Positions 19,147 through 27,549 of a stretch of DNA of 64,000 nucleotides are shown one piece after another. The DNA comes from JASDSY01 sp041441465. Lineage in GTDB: Bacteria; Muiribacteriota; UBA9980. A model generated the notes under the pieces. That model was given only the letters and a program-made list of their open reading frames with translations. It had not been told where the DNA came from and searched no databases. The position numbers and the translations under genes were made by a program. The first letter of the stretch is position 1; every line of letters starts with the position of its first letter. The stretch is from positions 1 through 64,000 of the forward strand of contig JASDSY010000008.1 in assembly GCA_041441465.1 (NCBI GenBank), written 5' to 3'.

Positions 19147-20624
19147 TGAATATGAAATTTATAAAATTCAATCATGCCGGTTCAGGATACTCATGTTACA
19201 AGGCATTGGTTTTAGCGGTAATTGCGATTTTTATTTGTTTTATTAATATAACCGAAGCGGTTTCTAAAACCTCTGAAATTGAAATAATTAACCTTGAGAA
19301 TTCCGAGCTTGTTATATCGTTTAAAAATCTCGGTCAATCAGTCGATAAATTTTTAAATTCAAAATTTATGACTAATTTCCAGTCAACTCCGATTTACGCT
19401 CGGTTCGAACAGACATCGCTCAATGAAAAAATAAGTCAATTTAAAAAATCGTTTTTAAACGGAATCGGCGCCGGCTTTAAATACCAGAAATTTATCGAAT
19501 TCATAAGCGTAAACGCGGACCTGTATTTTATAAATACTGACATGGATATGCCGTTATGGCTTTTGAGCGCGAACTGCAATGTGTCAAAACTGGATTATTT
19601 TTTAAAGCTAAAAAAATCGATAATTGCAGAACAGGTAAAGGGCGACACACAAATTTACACTTTCGCGCCGGATGACAGCACTAATTTCATATGTTTTTGC
19701 GTAATAAACAACCGTACATTCGTTTCCAATAACTTTGATATTTTAAAAAATCTGGTTTTACAAAAGACCAGGATCATTGAAAAAACCTGCGCCAGCCAGA
19801 TTAAAATCAGCTTTAACCTTGAATCATTTCAGGCGAGAATGACAAATTTATTTAAAGGCCTTAAGTATATTTTAATAGACATTAACTATGATGAAAAAAA
19901 TCCGGAGCTGATAAAAATCGCAGTATCAGAATGCGCTGAATGTACGGTTTTACAGCCGGAACTCGACAGGTTATTCGCCGGGTTCGAAACTAACGCTTCC
20001 GGAACCGATTCAAATATTTTTTCATTCGCCGCCTATGATTTTAATAACACGGGGTTTTTCGCTGAAACATTGACGGGCCCTGTCAGTCTTGACGAAAAAT
20101 CAGACCTGTACGCCGCATTGAACGAAATAAAAAATCAAGCCAAAAACGGCATTTATCTATTTTTAAACGATAAAACTCAGGGGTCCGTAAAAAATTGCGG
20201 CATTTACACCGCGGCATTTAAAACAAATGAAAAATTAGGCAATGATGCAATTAATAAGCTGAAAAAGTATTTCCCGGACTATTCAGTCAGATATTTAAAT
20301 GAAAACTTAATCATTTCAAATGATTCAATAGACGATAAAGCCGTGACGGAAAAATTAGCCGCATGCGAAAAAATAAAAAATATTGACAATAAAAATAAAT
20401 TGTCATATTTTTATACATTAAAGCCAGCAAAAGCGATCGATATTTTTCAAAACATCTTGCATGAGATGATTACGATAAAAGATTGGAAAAATTCCGAAGC
20501 ATTCGAGTTCACTGGCGATCTTGAAAAATCGCTCGAGGCGTTGGCTGCGATAGGCGAGATAAAAGTTTTTTCAATAAGCGGCATCAAAAACTTAAATTCA
20601 TTAATAAGCATAAAATTTAATTAA
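19146..20624 (+). CDS. Secreted hypothetical protein of the VIT/TPR operon
   Basis: 492 residues with an N-terminal hydrophobic segment (about 18-36, VLAVIAIFICF) and a cleavage-like NITEAVS. The body alternates strands and helices without repeats. Its opening (NSELVISFKNLGQSVDKFL, then FINTD, LWLLSANC) is loosely like DUF3352-type proteins, in which a substrate-like beta domain repeats, but I would not assign it. It begins in the TAATG overlap with the giant TPR gene and is 17 nt from the next gene, so it is an integral member of the operon. Confidence 0.7.
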   Translation: MNMKFIKFNHAGSGYSCYKALVLAVIAIFICFINITEAVSKTSEIEIINLENSELVISFKNLGQSVDKFLNSKFMTNFQSTPIYARFEQTSLNEKISQFKKSFLNGIGAGFKYQKFIEFISVNADLYFINTDMDMPLWLLSANCNVSKLDYFLKLKKSIIAEQVKGDTQIYTFAPDDSTNFICFCVINNRTFVSNNFDILKNLVLQKTRIIEKTCASQIKISFNLESFQARMTNLFKGLKYILIDINYDEKNPELIKIAVSECAECTVLQPELDRLFAGFETNASGTDSNIFSFAAYDFNNTGFFAETLTGPVSLDEKSDLYAALNEIKNQAKNGIYLFLNDKTQGSVKNCGIYTAAFKTNEKLGNDAINKLKKYFPDYSVRYLNENLIISNDSIDDKAVTEKLAACEKIKNIDNKNKLSYFYTLKPAKAIDIFQNILHEMITIKDWKNSEAFEFTGDLEKSLEALAAIGEIKVFSISGIKNLNSLISIKFN

Positions 20625-20641
20625 AAGATTGCGAGTATAAA

Positions 20642-21061
20642 TTGGAAACAGAAAGTTTTTATTTTAATATTCTGAAAGAAAGCACCAGTGTAATCGAGGA
20701 AAAATTTTCAATCGATATAAGGCTTGATTCATCCTGTCTGCTTGTTACAAAAAATTATTTCGGCGACACAGACAACCAGCTTTCACAATCGCTAATCAAG
20801 TCTTTTTTCTATGTAATGGCCGAAAAAGACACCAAACCGTCCGAAATAATTTTGATAAACAAGGGCGTGTTGCTGGCCACGGAAGGCTCGTCAATAATAT
20901 CGGCTCTAAAAGAGCTCGAACGAGACGGAGTCTCGCTGCTTTGCTGCGGCGCTTCGTTAAACCACCTGAAAATGCGGGAAAAATTACAGACCGGCTATAT
21001 ATCCAATATGTACGATATAATAGAAGTATTGATGCAGTCAAAAAAAGTAATAACAATATAA
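20642..21061 (+). CDS. YedF C-terminal-like (DsrE-family) protein, single domain
   Basis: 139 residues resembling the C-terminal DsrE-like domain of the selenium-metabolism protein YedF: DNQLSQSLIKSFFYVM, EIILINKGVLLATEGSSII, LKELERDGVSLLCCGASLN, YISNMYDI. Normal YedF (~200 aa) has a TusA-like N-terminal domain; here it is absent. The family CGxCL motif reads CGASL, so one conserved Cys is Ser, although a Cys precedes the Gly. The start is TTG with only a weak GAGT ribosome site, 17 nt after the previous gene, so translation may depend on upstream ribosomes. No selenium genes are visible nearby, so a role in selenium metabolism is uncertain. Confidence 0.75.
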   Translation: METESFYFNILKESTSVIEEKFSIDIRLDSSCLLVTKNYFGDTDNQLSQSLIKSFFYVMAEKDTKPSEIILINKGVLLATEGSSIISALKELERDGVSLLCCGASLNHLKMREKLQTGYISNMYDIIEVLMQSKKVITI

Positions 21062-21211
21062 TAATTATTAGAAGACAATCCGGAACAATTTAAATTCTGA
21101 ATCTTTTCCAAGATATTTCAAGTAAAATGTTATTTTTTCACAATATTTACGTTTTTTTATATTAATTCAGGTTTTTTTATTATTTTTAGTTTTTTTTGTA
21201 TGTTTTTTTAG
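21062..21211. other. AT-rich intergenic region before the tRNA promoters
   Basis: 150 bp of T-rich sequence after the YedF-like gene. I see no convincing terminator hairpin and no ORF; the tRNA promoters follow. Confidence 0.4.
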
Positions 21212-21240
21212 TTGACAAATAAAATTAGTTTTGATATAAT
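21212..21240 (+). promoter_or_regulatory. tRNA operon promoter P1 (perfect consensus)
   Basis: TTGACA (21212-21217), 17-nt spacer, TATAAT (21235-21240): an exact sigma-70 consensus. A short inverted repeat, ACCTT/AAGGT, lies just downstream at 21247-21263. Confidence 0.85.
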
Positions 21241-21336
21241 AATCTCACCTTAAAAACAAGGTTATTTTGAAAACTTAACTTTAAAGAACTTATTAAAAAG
21301 TTAGAACAAAAAAGTTTTAAAAAATAAAAAAAGTTC

Positions 21337-21365
21337 TTGACAAAAAAAACAAGTTATGATAAAAT
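21337..21365 (+). promoter_or_regulatory. tRNA operon promoter P2
   Basis: TTGACA (21337-21342), 17-nt spacer, TAAAAT (21360-21365). Transcription would start near 21372, about 28 nt before tRNA-Val. The palindrome CCTTAAATTAAGG lies at the expected start region (21373-21385). Confidence 0.78.
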
Positions 21366-21399
21366 GAGATTACCTTAAATTAAGGACCCAGAAACAAAC

Positions 21400-21472
21400 G
21401 GGCGCTTAGCTCAGCTGGGAGAGCATCAGCCTTACAAGCTGAGGGTCACAGGTTCGAGCCCTGTAGCGCCCA
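21400..21472 (+). tRNA. tRNA-Val (TAC anticodon)
   Basis: 73-nt cloverleaf: acceptor GGGCGCT/AGCGCCC, anticodon stem TCAGC/GCTGA with loop CTTACAA, TTCGAGC T-loop, discriminator A. CCA is not encoded. Confidence 0.95.
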
Positions 21473-21496
21473 TTAATAATTTAAAAGGTTTTCATT

Positions 21497-21569
21497 GGAG
21501 CGGTGGTGGAGGAGTTAACATGCCGGCCTGTCAAGCCGGAGATCGCGGGTGCGAAACCCGTCCGCTCCG
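21497..21569 (+). tRNA. tRNA-Asp (GTC anticodon)
   Basis: 73 nt: acceptor GGAGCGG/CCGCTCC, anticodon stem CCGGC/GCCGG with loop CTGTCAA, discriminator G as expected for Asp. The T-loop reads TGCGAAA, so position 55 is G instead of the near-universal U. The D-stem is weak. CCA is not encoded. Confidence 0.92.
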
Positions 21570-21581
21570 TTTTTTAATAAT

Positions 21582-21654
<73 letters not shown>

Positions 21655-21681
21655 TTATTAGCATAATAGCGAGTTTAAAAT

Positions 21682-21753
21682 GGCGGCATAGCCAAGTGGC
21701 TAAGGCAGAGGACTGCAAATCCTTCATCCTCGGTTCAACTCCGAGTGCCGCCT
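21682..21753 (+). tRNA. tRNA-Cys (GCA anticodon)
   Basis: 72 nt: acceptor GGCGGCA/TGCCGCC, anticodon loop CTGCAAA, T-stem CTCGG/CCGAG with loop TTCAACT, discriminator T as expected for Cys. CCA is not encoded. Confidence 0.95.
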
Positions 21754-21772
21754 TTAAAAATATATAATTTGA

Positions 21773-21805
21773 AAATAGCGGGTTTATTTGCCCGCTATTT
21801 TTTAT
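21773..21805 (+). terminator. Rho-independent terminator of the tRNA operon
   Basis: Stem AAATAGCGGG/CCCGCTATTT (21773-21782 with 21791-21800), 8-nt loop, then a T-run. It closes the four-tRNA transcript. Confidence 0.92.
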
Positions 21806-21873
21806 TATAAACTAAACTAATTTTTTGCCGATTTATTCATTGGAATTAGTTTAATATCAATCAGGAAACCAAG

Positions 21874-21887
21874 TTAGATTAATCTAA
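21874..21887. promoter_or_regulatory. Candidate operator palindrome upstream of the sigma-54 activator
   Basis: Perfect 14-bp palindrome TTAGATTAATCTAA, 26 nt before the activator start. A second inverted repeat, AAACTAATT/AATTAGTTT, lies at 21814-21852. The regulator is unknown; autoregulation is possible. Confidence 0.4.
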
Positions 21888-21913
21888 TTAAATTTATATA
21901 ATCGGAGTTCTGG

Positions 21914-22924
21914 ATGTTTGCAAAAACCGAATCAGCCGCCGCAAATTGGCGCGCCTGCTTTACGTTCGACAACTTAATCGGCCGGGAAAGCGGCCTTGAA
22001 AATGCCGTAAGGATTTCTAAAGTCGCCGCAAAATCATCGGCGCCGGTTTTAATATTAGGTGAAAGCGGCGTCGGCAAAGAGCTTTTCGCGCAATCGATCC
22101 ATAACGCTTCCAGGCGCGCACAGCAGCCTTTTGTTTCAATAAACTGCGGCGCCATTCCTCGCGAACTGATAGAAGCGGAATTGTTCGGCTATACGCCGAA
22201 CTCATTCACCGGTGCATCCAATAAAGGCGCTGCCGGAAAATTTACTCTAGCAAACGGCGGCACACTTTTTCTCGATGAAATGGCCGATCTTTCAATGGAC
22301 GCACAGGTCAAGCTGTTAAGAGCGATCTCTAATTCCGAAATCATAAGAGTGGGCGGCTCAAAACCAGAAAAAATAGACGTCAGGATAATTTGCGCGACGA
22401 ATAAAAATATTCAAAAAGCGATAGAGGACGGAAATTTCCGAGAAGACCTTTATTACCGCATAAATGTTTTTGAAGTCCACATACCGCCTTTACGCGAACG
22501 GATCTGCGACATAAATTCAATCGTAGAATATTTCGTAAGCCGCATGTCCAAAAACGCGCTTGGTGAAAATATTAAGGTCAAAATCTCAAAATCCTTTGTT
22601 GAAAATTTAAAAAAATATAATTGGCCGGGAAATGTAAGACAGCTCCAGGCAGTCCTGGAGCGGGAAATATATCACCTATCACCGCCTGATTATGAATTAA
22701 AGCATATTCCAGACGCGATTTTAAATAACAGCTCGATTTTGAACGGCACAGGCACACGTTTAAAAAACATTGAAATAAAACCGCTTAAAGCGCTTGAAGA
22801 GGAAATGATAAAAGCCGCCCTTATAAAATTCGATTGGGATATTTCACGCGTCTGCACCGCACTCGAAATATCAAGAGCCACATTATATCGTAAAATAAAT
22901 ATTTATAAAATTAAGCATTCTTAA
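21914..22924 (+). CDS. Sigma-54-dependent transcriptional activator without a sensor domain
   Basis: 336 residues. The AAA+ domain fills residues ~18-255: Walker A GESGVGKE, sigma-54 contact loop NSFTGAS (usual GAFTGA), Walker B GTLFLDEM, and a YYRINVFEVHIPPLRER region with the arginine finger. A Fis-type helix-turn-helix ends the protein (DISRVCTALEISRATLYRKI). Only 17 residues precede the AAA+ domain, so there is no receiver, GAF or PAS domain; activity must be set by expression, a partner protein or the absence of control, as in PspF. ATG 21914 follows GGAG. The downstream mltG start lies 32 nt away. No target -24/-12 promoter was recognised in the window. Confidence 0.9.
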   Translation: MFAKTESAAANWRACFTFDNLIGRESGLENAVRISKVAAKSSAPVLILGESGVGKELFAQSIHNASRRAQQPFVSINCGAIPRELIEAELFGYTPNSFTGASNKGAAGKFTLANGGTLFLDEMADLSMDAQVKLLRAISNSEIIRVGGSKPEKIDVRIICATNKNIQKAIEDGNFREDLYYRINVFEVHIPPLRERICDINSIVEYFVSRMSKNALGENIKVKISKSFVENLKKYNWPGNVRQLQAVLEREIYHLSPPDYELKHIPDAILNNSSILNGTGTRLKNIEIKPLKALEEEMIKAALIKFDWDISRVCTALEISRATLYRKINIYKIKHS

Positions 22925-22956
22925 AATGAAATTATATTATCACGGGTGACTATAAA

Positions 22957-24003
22957 TTGAAAACCATCTTAAAATATATTTCCATATCGGTATTACTTAT
23001 CGTTATTCTTGCCGCGGCCGCTTATTTTTACGCCATGAATTCAATCGCGCCTGTGGATGAAAAACCCTTCTACCATAACGTTACCATTCCGCCCGGAACA
23101 TCCGTAAACGGAATAGCAGGCATTCTTTATGACAATAAAATAATAAGAAATAAAACTGCTTTCATGATAATGATAAAATTACTCGACGGCGAATCGAGTT
23201 TAAAAGCAGGCGATTATGTTATAAGCTCGCATTTATCCACTGAAGAAATAATAAAAAAAATAATAAGCGGCGACACCAAGAATTTTACAGTAACGATTCC
23301 GGAAGGATTCACTCTGCCTGAAATAAAAAAACGCCTTCTTTCTTATAATATCATAAAAGAAAAAGAATTTGACGAAGCCGTCAAAAAGCTTGATATTTCA
23401 AAATTACTGCCGGCCGGCCTCGATACCATCGAAGGTGCGCTGTTCCCGGATACTTACATATTCCCGGTTTCGGTAAAGCCTGACAGCATAATTAAGGCGA
23501 TGATCAAGCAGTTTAAACAAAAGCTGCCGCCCGAGAACGAATTAAAAGAATATGAAAAAAAGCTGCAATTTACCTTCAAGGAAATTTTGATAGTAGCTTC
23601 CTTAGTCGAGAAAGAGGCACGCCACGATGAGGACCGCGCTAAAATAGCGTCGGTATTTTATAACCGGCTGAGAAAAAAAATGCGGCTCGAATCGTGCGCA
23701 ACAATTCAGTATATACTTGCCGACAACCGCAAACAAAGGCTTTTTCGGTCAGACCTCCAGGTGGAATCGCCTTATAACACTTATAAACACGAAGGATTGC
23801 CTCCTACACCGATCGCCAACCCATCACAAAAGTCAATAAACGCGGCGCTGAATCCGGAAATTACCGATTATCTTTTCTTCGTGGCTCAGCCTGACGGGTA
23901 CCATATATTTTCCAAAACATTTCTCGAGCATAATAATGCCATCAAAAAAATCAAAAAATTAGACACAAAAGGCCAGGGCCTTAAAAATATACCACAGGAT
24001 TAA
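22957..24003 (+). CDS. mltG: Endolytic murein transglycosylase MltG
   Basis: 348 residues, YceG/MltG family. It cleaves nascent peptidoglycan strands in the inner membrane and so sets glycan chain length. One N-terminal membrane helix (about 5-27) is followed by a LysM-like region (IPPGTSVNGIAGIL). The catalytic domain carries the ASLVEKEAR motif with the family's catalytic Glu, then VFYNRLRKKMRLESCATIQY and EGLPPTPIANPS, which are diagnostic. The start is TTG 22957 with GGGTGA 7 nt upstream. It lies 32 nt behind the sigma-54 activator and is likely co-transcribed with it. Confidence 0.95.
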   Translation: MKTILKYISISVLLIVILAAAAYFYAMNSIAPVDEKPFYHNVTIPPGTSVNGIAGILYDNKIIRNKTAFMIMIKLLDGESSLKAGDYVISSHLSTEEIIKKIISGDTKNFTVTIPEGFTLPEIKKRLLSYNIIKEKEFDEAVKKLDISKLLPAGLDTIEGALFPDTYIFPVSVKPDSIIKAMIKQFKQKLPPENELKEYEKKLQFTFKEILIVASLVEKEARHDEDRAKIASVFYNRLRKKMRLESCATIQYILADNRKQRLFRSDLQVESPYNTYKHEGLPPTPIANPSQKSINAALNPEITDYLFFVAQPDGYHIFSKTFLEHNNAIKKIKKLDTKGQGLKNIPQD

Positions 24004-24070
24004 GCGAGCATATTTTAAACTCGATTATGTGAATAATATAGTTCAAATTTTTATTTAAGGTTGGTAATAA

Positions 24071-24853
24071 ATGGGCGTAGAAAGGGTATATATCGAAAAA
24101 GTAATGGACGGGGACACGTATAACGGCTCTAACGGCCGTATTTTCAGATTAATCGGTGTCGATTGCCCGGATTTCCGGCTTCCGTATTTTGACGAATCAT
24201 TTGAATTCGTCAAAGACGCCATCGAGGGCAGGGAAGTGCTGGCTGAATTCTGCAATGTAAGGAAGCTCGATACATATAACCGCGAAAGGGTTATTATTTA
24301 CTATAAAGATAAACGCGGCCAGAACCACAACCTGAATACAAAACTATTAAAACTTGGTTATGCTCGCCTATTTACAGTTACGCCGTGCCATATTGATTTT
24401 TTCGAGTGGGCAAAAATAGAAGCCGGCGCCAGAAATAAAAAAATCGGCCTATGGTCGACTGAAAAAGACGATATAATAACAAATAATTTCACATTGAATT
24501 TTGAAGATGACAGGGAGCTCGGCTTTACCAAAATATCAAATAAATTTTTTAAACTTGGTTATTTTTGGAGTCTTTCAGACGCCTCGAAAATAATTTACAT
24601 GCTCTTATGCAATATGGCCCATCCTTCCGGCATTGTATGGGCGGCGTTTACAACAATAACTAAACGCACAAGGTACGATATCAACACCGTATTGATGGCG
24701 CTGAACGAACTTTCGGCGGCCGGTCTCATATTTTACAGAATATCGCAAAGCAAGGATAAACCAAACTATATAGTATTACAAAAAATAATACCGCAGATAA
24801 AGAACGACGCTTCCGTCGACGAGAAACAAATTGAAACGTTAAGCTTATTTTAA
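24071..24853 (+). CDS. Staphylococcal-nuclease-like domain fused to a winged-helix domain
   Basis: 260 residues. Residues 5-140 form an SNase/thermonuclease OB fold: VMDGDTYNG, RLIGVDCPD, KLDTYNRERV and LLKLGYARLF. Catalytic Arg35 and Arg87 equivalents are present, but the Glu43 position is Asp (CPD). There is no signal peptide, so it acts in the cytoplasm, unlike most secreted SNases. Residues ~155-250 resemble a winged helix (SDASKIIYMLLCNM, TTITKRTRYDINTVLMALNELSAAGLIFY), like HTH modules of replication or plasmid proteins. The fusion could be a DNA-targeted nuclease or a regulator with a dead nuclease fold. ATG follows AAGGTTGG; the gene converges on HU 7 nt away. Confidence 0.8.
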   Translation: MGVERVYIEKVMDGDTYNGSNGRIFRLIGVDCPDFRLPYFDESFEFVKDAIEGREVLAEFCNVRKLDTYNRERVIIYYKDKRGQNHNLNTKLLKLGYARLFTVTPCHIDFFEWAKIEAGARNKKIGLWSTEKDDIITNNFTLNFEDDRELGFTKISNKFFKLGYFWSLSDASKIIYMLLCNMAHPSGIVWAAFTTITKRTRYDINTVLMALNELSAAGLIFYRISQSKDKPNYIVLQKIIPQIKNDASVDEKQIETLSLF

Positions 24854-24860
24854 ATGAACC

Positions 24861-25136
24861 CTATAAATTTACAGCTTCACGTAAAATCTTGCCGGGCTTA
24901 AATTTAGGAACTTTCCGCGCCGCAATGGTTATTTTTTTGCCGGACATCGGATTTCGGACCTGGCGCTCTTTTCTAGCAGCCGCCTCGAAAGTCCCGAAAC
25001 CTGACAATGTCAGTTTTTCGCCCTTTTTTACAGTACCTATTATTATCATTAAAGTCGTATCCAGCCCGCGCCTGGCATCGCTGACTGCGATACCGGCTTT
25101 TTGAGCGATTTCCTTAATCAATTCAGCTTTATTCAC
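24861..25136 (-). CDS. HU-family DNA-binding protein
   Basis: 91 residues, standard HU/IHF length. It has the N-terminal helical dimer part (MNKAELIKEIAQKAGI), GFGTFEAAARKERQVRNP and the DNA-arm signature ARKVPKFKPG. Architectural DNA-bending protein of the nucleoid. GGAGGG precedes the ATG. It lies 26 nt downstream of the hybrid kinase gene on the same strand, so it may be partly expressed from that transcript. Confidence 0.95.
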   Translation of the reverse strand: MNKAELIKEIAQKAGIAVSDARRGLDTTLMIIIGTVKKGEKLTLSGFGTFEAAARKERQVRNPMSGKKITIAARKVPKFKPGKILREAVNL

Positions 25137-25162
25137 AATCCCTCCAAAATAGGAAAAGAAAT

Positions 25163-27433
25163 TTATAATACTGCTTTTTTCTTGTTTTTTATTACTTCCA
25201 GAATAAAATTTTCAAGCAAGTCAATATCAAAAGGTTTAATTAATATGCTGTCCATTCCCGCGTCAATACATTCCTGTTTTTCACGCAGTGAATTCGAAGC
25301 CGTAGTGGCGATTATCGGAATATTTTTATACCCGAGCGATCTGAGTTTTTTTGCAGTTTCACAGCCGTTTAAAAGCGGCAGCTGGCGGTCCATCAATATG
25401 ACGTCAAAATTATTTTTTTGAACCATTTCGACAGCGCCGAGGCCGTCTTCTGCAATTACCACATTATGCCCGGACAGGCTTAAAATATCATTTATAAGCT
25501 GGGAATTAAAAATATTGTCTTCAACGACAAGTATTTGTAATACCTTACTTTCAGATTCGACATTCAAAATCACAGGCTGCTGAATTTCATCTTTTTTTGT
25601 TTCATCAGCTTTATTTAACGCTGAGTTATTTATATCAGCGTTTGAAATTTCAGAAATTGCTATATGCGCGAGGCTGTTGCCTGTTAACTTATAATCATCA
25701 TTTTCTAATAAAACTCCGGCTTTTTGAAAATTCAGCTTAAAGAAAAATTTACTTCCAAAACCTGGCTGGCTTTCCAGAGTAATTTTTTCACCGCCCATTA
25801 ATTCTATCAAATTATTTGAAATTGAAAGACCAAGGCCTGTACCGCCATATTTTTTTGTTATCGTGCCATCCGCTTGAATAAACGGAAGAAAAATTTTAGA
25901 CTGGACTTCGGCCGGTATTCCTATACCATTATCAACCACCTGAAATTCAAATTCGGCATTCTTTTTCGTTTCTGAAATCAATATGACATTTATGGTAATT
26001 TCACCTGAATCAGTAAATTTTATGGCATTATTTACTAAATTGATCAATACCTGTTTTAGTCTGACTGAATCGCAAAATATATTGAAATTGATAATAGGTT
26101 TGACATTTAATACTATGCGCAGCTTCTTTTCTTTAATCTCGCCCTGACATATCAAAACAATATCATTCAATATGCACATTAAATCATTTTCCGCCGGTTC
26201 TATTGAAAGACGGCCCGTTTCTATTTTAGAAAAATCCAAAATATCATTTATCAGCGATAAAAGAACCCTATTGCTTTTACGAATATTTTCAACGTATTTA
26301 ATCTGCGCATCGTCAAGAGCCGTCTTCATTAAAATATCAGTAAAACCGAATATGCTATTCAACGGGGTCCTTATTTCATGACTCATACTGGCTAAAAAAT
26401 TAGTCTTGGCTATATTTGCCGCATCGGCCTGAGTCTTGGCCAATTTTAATTCCAACTCCCTGCTTTTACGGTCGATTGTATTCGCCAAAATCTCGCTTAA
26501 AATTTTAAGCATAACTACGTCTTCATTCAACCAGTGCTTATGGCTTTTTACAGAATCAAACTCAACAAAGCCTATTTTTTTGCCAAGACAAACCATTGGA
26601 ACGGATATTAAAGATTTTATGGAAGTTTTTTCAAGTATCTGTTTCTCGATTAAAGCCTCCGGCGGTAATTCCTCAGAATTGTTTACGACATTAGTCATGT
26701 TTTTTTCAAATGTTTCAAGCCAGTAAGGCGTATTCTTAAACGAGATTTTTTGATTCTGCCGAATCTGCGGCTCGATTCCGTCACCGCACCATTCATATAT
26801 GTTTGACATATCATAATTATTATTGTGAAAAATAAAAATGCGGCACCTGTCAACACCTATAAAATTACCGATATTTTTTAAAGTGTTATTTATTTCTTCG
26901 TCGATCCTCTCGGCTGGAATGCTGATAAATAAATTTGAAATATCTAATATTAATTTTTCCCATTCAAGCCTGTATTTAAACTTATCCGTCAATATTTTTT
27001 CAGTGTTCTCATACACGGATAAATCGATGCTGTTAAAAATTATTTCCAATATATTTATGTAATTTTGAGTGGCTTCTGGAGTTTCTTTCAGCTCGCGGAT
27101 AAGCTCGATATGCTTCTTTTTATAATGCTTAATAATAAAAAATATCCTCTTGAATTCGATTTTATTGATGCCGTATTTGTTTACCAGCCACTGACCAAAA
27201 TCAAAGGCAAGTTTAAATAATTTTTGATTTTGAGAAACGTCTGAAAAATTAATGGTATCATAAATTTCATTGATCTGTACCAAGAGCGTGAAAAAGTCCG
27301 CATATACCGAATCGTTTAGGCTTTTTACTTCCTCGGGTTTTGAAAAAGCCGAAAACATTGCGCTGATACTGCAATCAATATCATCGCAAAAAGAAGTTTT
27401 CGATTTTAAATATAACTCAATATACTTTTTCAT
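25163..27433 (-). CDS. Hybrid sensor histidine kinase (helical N-term - GAF - HisKA - HATPase - REC)
   Basis: 756 residues, no membrane segments, so a cytoplasmic sensor. Residues 1-160 are an unassigned helical module. A GAF domain spans ~165-325 (NFIGVDRCRIFIF, SVPMVCLGKKIGFVEFD). A coiled linker leads to HisKA with H352 in SMSHEIRTP. The ATPase domain has NAIKFTD, DNGIGIP and GGTGLGLSISN. The C-terminal receiver carries VILMDRQLP with the phospho-Asp. No cognate output gene is adjacent, so phosphotransfer to an unlinked partner is likely. It follows feoB by 116 nt on the same strand. Its own ribosome site is weak. Confidence 0.93.
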   Translation of the reverse strand: MKKYIELYLKSKTSFCDDIDCSISAMFSAFSKPEEVKSLNDSVYADFFTLLVQINEIYDTINFSDVSQNQKLFKLAFDFGQWLVNKYGINKIEFKRIFFIIKHYKKKHIELIRELKETPEATQNYINILEIIFNSIDLSVYENTEKILTDKFKYRLEWEKLILDISNLFISIPAERIDEEINNTLKNIGNFIGVDRCRIFIFHNNNYDMSNIYEWCGDGIEPQIRQNQKISFKNTPYWLETFEKNMTNVVNNSEELPPEALIEKQILEKTSIKSLISVPMVCLGKKIGFVEFDSVKSHKHWLNEDVVMLKILSEILANTIDRKSRELELKLAKTQADAANIAKTNFLASMSHEIRTPLNSIFGFTDILMKTALDDAQIKYVENIRKSNRVLLSLINDILDFSKIETGRLSIEPAENDLMCILNDIVLICQGEIKEKKLRIVLNVKPIINFNIFCDSVRLKQVLINLVNNAIKFTDSGEITINVILISETKKNAEFEFQVVDNGIGIPAEVQSKIFLPFIQADGTITKKYGGTGLGLSISNNLIELMGGEKITLESQPGFGSKFFFKLNFQKAGVLLENDDYKLTGNSLAHIAISEISNADINNSALNKADETKKDEIQQPVILNVESESKVLQILVVEDNIFNSQLINDILSLSGHNVVIAEDGLGAVEMVQKNNFDVILMDRQLPLLNGCETAKKLRSLGYKNIPIIATTASNSLREKQECIDAGMDSILIKPFDIDLLENFILEVIKNKKKAVL

Positions 27434-27549
27434 AAAAACTCAAAACCGCTGTTTAAAAAAGGCTTATTTTTACGGTAATGGATTATACCATTAAATTTAT
27501 TAACTGTAAAGGACCGGATGGAGATTTTATTCATAAAAAAAACCTTGTA

